This document shows positions 58,940 to 64,000 of a stretch of 64,000 bases of DNA, piece after piece; position 1 is the stretch's first letter; the number at the start of each line of letters is the position of its first letter. A program made the translations under genes and the position numbers. The stretch spans positions 39,215 through 103,214 of the forward strand of contig NDFF03000095.1 of NCBI GenBank assembly GCA_002150815.3, given 5' to 3'. The stretch comes from Grammothele lineata. Its lineage: Eukaryota > Basidiomycota > Agaricomycetes > Polyporales > Polyporaceae. The notes under the pieces are model-generated. The model did no database searches, was not told the DNA's origin, and saw only the letters and a program-made list of their open reading frames with translations.

Positions 58940-60426
58940 ATGTCACAAAACACTGAAACGAGTATAATCCAGATGCCACTTCCTCCGCTCCCTGGCGAGC
59001 TCTACCTCCTCCTCATCGACGCTCTCGGTCACGATGCCACAGCGTACGGCTGGGGCATCCCGGAGGAGGACGTGCGGCAGGCCAAACTTGCGCTGCAACA
59101 ATGCGCCCTCGTCTGCTCCATCTGGCGTCCACGCGCTCAGCGCTGGCTCTTCCAGAGCGTCCGACTGCACAATCCTGGAGTACTGCGCCGGTTCGCCGCC
59201 GTCCTCAACTCTGAGTCTTTACGACTCGCAGAGCACATTCAGCACGTCGACTTCACCTGCGGGTACTCTGGAAAGTACTGGCCATGGCTGAACGTGGCGA
59301 CCCTCTTTTCACGCTTTGTCTACGCGCCGCTTCCTGCAGTGCGTTCCGTCATCCTCAGGAACAATACGTCGATCGCTACAGAATACCCTGGAAAGCCGCT
59401 CCCTCATCTTGCTCTACATCCCCGCGATCTCAGATTCTACTCGGCATGTTGGTCCGTCACGGTATTGGAGCTCGACGACATTCACTTTGGTAGCTTCGCA
59501 GACTTCGCGCGTCTGTTGAGCTGCTACCCGGCCCTGGAGGTGCTCAAGTGTGTCTATGTGGACTGGGAGGTGCTTGGGGTTATACCTGGTTTTATGAGGC
59601 GTGAGCGTAGTCGCTTCCTCTCACGCCTACGAACGTTCCAGGTGAGTGTACACCCGATACATTGAACGTCGCACCTCTTGCTCATAGACTTTTCCTACTG
59701 TCAGCCCTTCGTCGTCGGTGCCCATGGCGTGAACAGACTTCTCTCGGCGCTTCCCCGAGACAGGCTTTCTCACTTCGTGTTTAATCTCTCCGACATCGTG
59801 CATTGCGATGCCTCTTACGAAGGTAGGACGTCATTTCGACGCGCCCCCAGCAACCTCTGTACTCACCCTCTGCGCAGTAGATCCCGTCACTAGGGCGTCG
59901 TCTCCACCTCATCTGGGCTCCTTTACGTCTCTAGCCACCATCGAAGCGCGAATGGAAGATCTGCCGGAAAAAAGCGAGCTCCAAGCCTTCCGAGATGTCC
60001 TCAGCTCGTGGAGCCCGATTGTCTCGTCGCGGTATCTCTGCTTTACGATCTTCGCGAGCCCCGTTCGCAACTCAAAGGCCGACTGCCTCAACGCCGTGGA
60101 TATGGTCGCAGGTATCGTGGAAGAAACCTGCTCCAGTACGTCTACACGCTCCCTTGCTACGATGGCCGAAGAAGGCTAATACTTTCAACCCGCCCACAGG
60201 TCGACCTTCCCCAACCATCACCATCGAATTCTGGGACCTCCCTAAGAACGTGAAGGAATCGGGGATCTGGCGAGAATTCGTCGCCGAAGTCAATGGATGC
60301 TTCCCAACGGCTTCACGAGAACATCGAGTGAAAGTTCTTAGCAGAGGTTGGCGTTTCGCAACGTGCCCGCGTCGCCTTTGCACTGACATAAGTCAACTAG
60401 GATTAGATTCCGGCACCAACGACTAG
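58940..60426 (+). CDS. F-box protein 3
   Basis: Start MSQNTETSIIQMPLPPLPGE, then F-box LPPLPGELYLLLIDALG and CALVCSIWRPRAQRWLFQSV. The central exon reads without a break through HLALHPRDLRFYSACWSVTV, IHFGSFADFARLLSCYPALE and VDWEVLGVIPGFMRRER. The next exons have GVNRLLSALPRDRLSHFVFN and DVLSSWSPIVSSRYLCF. The last has NGCFPTASREHRVKVLSRGW and ends DSGTND and stop. Introns of about 50-60 nt fall near 59,643, 59,825 and 60,138. It is a probable SCF substrate adaptor with an unknown target. The start could be MTRYLLL at 58,850; I prefer 58,940 because paralogues have short leaders before the F-box. Confidence 0.76.
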
Positions 60427-60647
60427 AGTAAACATTGATCTAGAGTGCAGCACGTTCTAGCATGTGAAGCGTTCCGACTTTCCGATCCCCAGACGACGAT
60501 TCATACCCGTGTACATATCCCTCGTTTATGTAGCTACTGGCTTGAGCGTTCAAGTGTCCGCCCACGAGTCAAATTTGTCGGTATATGCTGCGACGTAGAC
60601 ATCAGTTCGCGCTTACAGCGGATCGGATCGGCAAGCCGAAGGATATC

Positions 60648-62046
60648 TCAAAACTTACCAAACGTGAAAGTGATCCTCTGTTCTTTCGAACCATAGGGAA
60701 AGCATGCCACGAGGTCCGCGAGCAGCTGCGCCTCGCGAAGCTCTTCGCATAGTGGCAGATACTTCATTACAATCATGACTGTCGTCACGGGCTTTCCTGT
60801 TCATCGCGTAAGCACATCGCATTTACCCTCACCGAGGAGGGACAAGCGTACCAGAGCAACACTCTTCCACCACCTGTCCGACTTGCCGCATGAACGCGAG
60901 CAGGTCGCCTCTTGATCTCTGCCCGGGCTCGGGATTGATCTCGAGTCGTAGCTTCCTAGATGGCAAGCAAGGCTTCCATGAGCCCAGCGCCGCTCGAAGA
61001 GTATCAAGGTCGTCCTCCGCCCGCGCCACCGCTCCTCCAAGCGCCTCGATAGAGACCGTATCGAGCGCGACGAAGGGATCTAGTATGGGGCGTGGGAGAA
61101 GACCTGTGACTGGATCGCCTGTATAGCCATTCACACGCGTAAGGAAGTTATGCTTCGAACTGCCAGTTGCGGGACTCACTGGTGACAGTTGCGCCGTGCG
61201 CGAGATTGTAAGGGCAGATGATCGTGAGGCTGGCGAGCTTATCGCCCGGAAGGCCCCATAGAAGCCTGTTGATCCCGTGCAAACCCAGTGCGAAGAGCTG
61301 TTGTGAAGCTTATTAGCATACTGCGATTCATGACGTTAACGATAAAGCTGGCTCACTTTCAGCACGCGCAGGTTGCGTAAGAACCCATCTTCGCGCCTCG
61401 TCGTAGAGGCGCGCTTCATGCATCCCGGGACGTGCGTGAGGACCGACCAATCCACGCGTATGCACTCCAGCTCCTCCAGAGCGCGGAAGCAATGGAGGAA
61501 CTTCGCGAAGTCGCAAAAGTTGGGGAACGTGATGCCGAGTAGTGCCAGCTTCGTGACGGCCGTGTACTGATTGCAGACGTTGAGAAATCGCGGGGGTAGG
61601 CAGAGATGTGGCAGGGGCTTTGGTCCGTAATCGAGTTTCGGGTCCCCAACCCCAGCCATATGGATCTCCCGCACCGTGCATCGCTGCCTGGTCATGCCGG
61701 GGAAGAGAGTAACGAGTGTATGCGAGGGATACTTCCCGAAAGCGGAGCACCGGAGGAGAAGCGCACGGACGTGCAGCGTTAAGGCGGGCGCGCGGTCGAA
61801 CGTGCTTGACAGCCGGCGAAGGCCTACGAGGTTGTCGAGCGCGATATGTTGGAAGAGCCAGAACTGCGCTCGTAACCTCCAGGCGTGGCAGACGAGCGCA
61901 CAGGACTTCAGCACCGCTCGCTCCTTGCGTCTCTCGAAGTACCAAGGCGCGACAGGCTCGGCATCGCGACCGATGTTATCGATGACGAGGTCGTAGATCT
62001 CTATCGGTATCACAGGAGACGGAACGGCGCTGGTCGCAGGGTACAT
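60648..62046 (-). CDS. F-box protein 4
   Basis: Start MYPATSAVPSPVIPIEIYDL; F-box IPIEIYDLVIDNIGRD and CALVCHAWRLRAQFWLFQHI. The central part has HLCLPPRFLNVCNQYTAVTK, ITFPNFCDFAKFLHCFRALE and IRVDWSVLTHVPGCMKRAST. Later exons have GINRLLWGLPGDKLASLTII, DPFVALDTVSIEALGGAVAR and RAALGSWKPCLPSRKLRLE. The last exon, downstream of the intron near 60,810, has QLLADLVACFPYGSKEQRIT and FTFGKF, then TGA at 60,648. That TGA sits within a GGTAAGT donor-like string, so a further exon is possible. It is convergent with F-box 3 and separated by about 220 bp. An upstream in-frame ATG at 62,199 would add 51 residues not seen in paralogues. Confidence 0.74.
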
Positions 62047-62897
62047 CTGGAGGAGGCTGACAGGGGAAGGGTTGTCTGATAGACGAAGATGGGTAGTAAT
62101 CAAGCAGCACATACTAGTCGGACACGTCGCTAGGGACCATCGGCCGATTCCGATCTTCAACCTCCGCGAAGAAGCGAGCTCAATGAATGCCGTCATCACT
62201 GTAGACGTCCCAGCGCGGCGGGCAGCGTTGTTGGAATACTAAAGTCAAGATGATACTGAACAGATGCATGCCGTACGCACGTAAGCGGTCTGTCTGTATG
62301 TGAGTAGGGCGCCACGGTGGTGACATTAGGAAGTATAGACGTACTCATAGTACAGGTAGTAAGTATACTCGAAGAAGAGTAACCTAAATTCGGTGAGGCT
62401 GCTGTCACGATAGGTGCCATGGTGGAGTTTCCCCTCGGCGTCCTCGCGCCTGAACTGGGGCCTTCGGAGGCGCTGCTGTGTGCGCAGTATCGAGCGTTCC
62501 GGAGTCCTTGCGGCCGCCTCTGAAGTTGCTTAGAACCGGGCAAAGAGTGGCCACGCCCGCTTACTGACCACGAGCAAGTCCATAGATGCGCAAAATCCAT
62601 ACAAGACGTCTCTGTGAGCCTCTGAGAGGGAGGGCAAACGAGTAGGGACTGCGAAGAAACGCACCATAAATCCCTACCATCAACGCTCCAATGCCTCACG
62701 CGATGCTACTATGTTTCATTCCTCGCTAAATGCACGAAGGTTTCACTTCTCCAGGGGACACAGCTGGAAGACAGAAGAGGAGAGGTGCGAGCTAAGACGG
62801 GCGAGAAAGAAACACCTCGACAGGACTGCCAGCCTTGCGGTCGTGGTACGACAGTGCCAGTCAACGCGGTCTCGCGTCACATAGTGTCTATCTAATC
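62047..62897. other. Intergenic, no gene seen
   Basis: A minus-strand frame at 62,196-62,699 is rich in Ser and Thr and matches nothing I know. The stretch ends where the GACGCG-rich inverted-repeat element begins. Confidence 0.4.
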
Positions 62898-64000
62898 GGG
62901 CACAGGTAATTCGACGCGAAGGGACGCGAAGGGACGCAAAGCAGCGAGGAGAGACGCGATCGGGGACGCGAAGAGACGCGCGTCGAGACGCGATGTGGCG
63001 TTCGAGACGCGATAAGGGACGCGAGGGGACGCGGCGCCTATTCGTTCTTATACGTTGCTTATACAATTTGAAGCTAATCATTCTATGTATGTTCTGACAT
63101 ACACCTGGTTGTGTCCTGAGTTGAGGCCATGGGTATGGACGATGCTTATGATCCTTCCCTGGCCTTACTAGGACGTCCCCTGCTCTCCTATCGAGTCACT
63201 GAGTGCTTCAAGTTTTCGACTCGGACAAGGGCTGCCGTGTTGACGCTGCTTCCGGAGTCTAGGCTGTGTGTCAGAAGTCGAGCCGACTCTTGCTACATTC
63301 ATGGCATACTTGGACATTGCCTGCCAGTGCTCGCATTCCGGTCCCCAAACCAGCCATCCTGTACACGAGTCTAGCCAACGAGCATTAAACGACGTATACA
63401 GAGATATATGAGTCTCACAATGAAACATACTACTTATAGCACATTTAGAGATCAAATAACGAGAAAGCGACGCGCTGCGACGAGGAACATCAGTGTTCCT
63501 AGCACAGGACAAACCGCAGCGACGAGATGTGCGAGGACACGGACGGACGCGAGGGGACGCGAGGAGACGCGAGGAGACGCGATGTGGCGTTGTGTGGCGT
63601 TTGAGAGACGCGAGGGAACGCGAACGGGAAGCGCCCGAGACGCAGACGGACGCGAGCGGACGCAAATTAGACGCCGAGGGACGCGATCGGGGACGCGAGG
63701 GAGACGTGATCGGACGCGCACTGGGACGCGAAGGGACGCACACTCAGACGCATTGCTGGTATGAAGAGGCCCATACCGGACCTTATCCTGGTATATCGAC
63801 AATGTTTAACATAGGGTAGACACGGTATAGCACTCTCACAGAAGGTTTACATCAAGAAATGATCATTCAACGATGATGATGCACGAGAATACATCTGTCG
63901 TATATGGAAGAGTCGCGTCTCTCCACGGGCGCTTGATCGCGTCCCTTTTCGCGTCTCTTCGCGTCCCTTCGCGTCCCTTCGCGTCGAATTCCTTTTGCCC
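62898..64000. mobile_element. Inverted-repeat element with GACGCG minisatellite arms (reaches window end)
   Basis: The left end begins GGGCACAGGTAATTCGACGC. The last bases of the window, as reverse complement, begin GGGCAAAAGGAATTCGACGC. Over the outer 44 positions 40 match, including 30 in a row. Inside both arms are tandem GACGCG-type units (62,908-63,030; 63,525-63,740; 63,912-63,993 in reverse). The centre (63,040-63,470) is less GC-rich and has no convincing ORF. This is the layout of a non-autonomous foldback or MITE-type DNA transposon about 1.1 kb long. A target duplication cannot be tested because the right flank is outside the window. Confidence 0.72.

Noticed and set aside
62196..62699. 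Ser/Thr-rich minus-strand frame as a possible pheromone precursor or extra exon
   Set aside because: There is no CaaX ending, no plausible intron and no link in frame to the F-box start.

Overview
The window is nuclear DNA from a filamentous basidiomycete, most likely an Agaricomycete (possibly polypore-like; inferred). Protein genes are split by many short introns, mostly 45-70 nt, with GTRNGT donors and CTRAY branch sites. Gene families fit: a modular F-box/WD40 family, CACTA Tnp2 transposase, small secreted proteins, ABCC transporter, plant-type O-methyltransferases. No rRNA, tRNA or CRISPR was seen. Gene ends and splice sites come from reading frames and paralogue comparison, not transcripts.

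Region 1 (0-15.9 kb) is ordinary gene space: a Baeyer-Villiger-type flavin monooxygenase (BVMO 1), the nuclear import receptor Kap121/importin-5, a convergent FAD-dependent aromatic-hydroxylase-type monooxygenase, a doubtful small ORF, and a single-pass membrane protein with a Gln-Pro dipeptide array.

Region 2 (15,969-23,106) is an apparently complete CACTA (En/Spm) DNA transposon of 7,138 bp. It has 19-bp imperfect terminal inverted repeats, an AAT target duplication on both sides, a Tnp2 transposase gene and a convergent accessory gene whose coding 3' end overlaps it. A second BVMO gene follows at 23.7-26.8 kb.

Region 3 (27-54.3 kb) holds three paralogues of a modular family. All share the same multi-block N-terminal half. 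Two (A and C) end in an F-box plus leucine-rich-like region, and one (B) ends in a WD40 propeller. Gene A is interrupted by a 268-bp MITE-like element whose removal with one 2-bp target copy restores the frame. Two O-methyltransferases lie next to members of this family in mirrored order. The second has Leu at the usual catalytic His position. Between them are a stand-alone O-methyltransferase N-terminal-like gene, a full ABCC transporter and an F-box gene.

Region 4 (54.8-64 kb) has a small secreted Cys-rich protein and three more short F-box genes sharing a C-terminal CFP motif. The window ends in an inverted-repeat element full of GACGCG minisatellite.

Overall the window joins housekeeping genes, oxidative/methylation tailoring enzymes with an exporter, and an expanding set of F-box and modular proteins shaped by transposons. 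Whether the tailoring enzymes and exporter form one pathway cannot be told from sequence; no backbone synthase is present.
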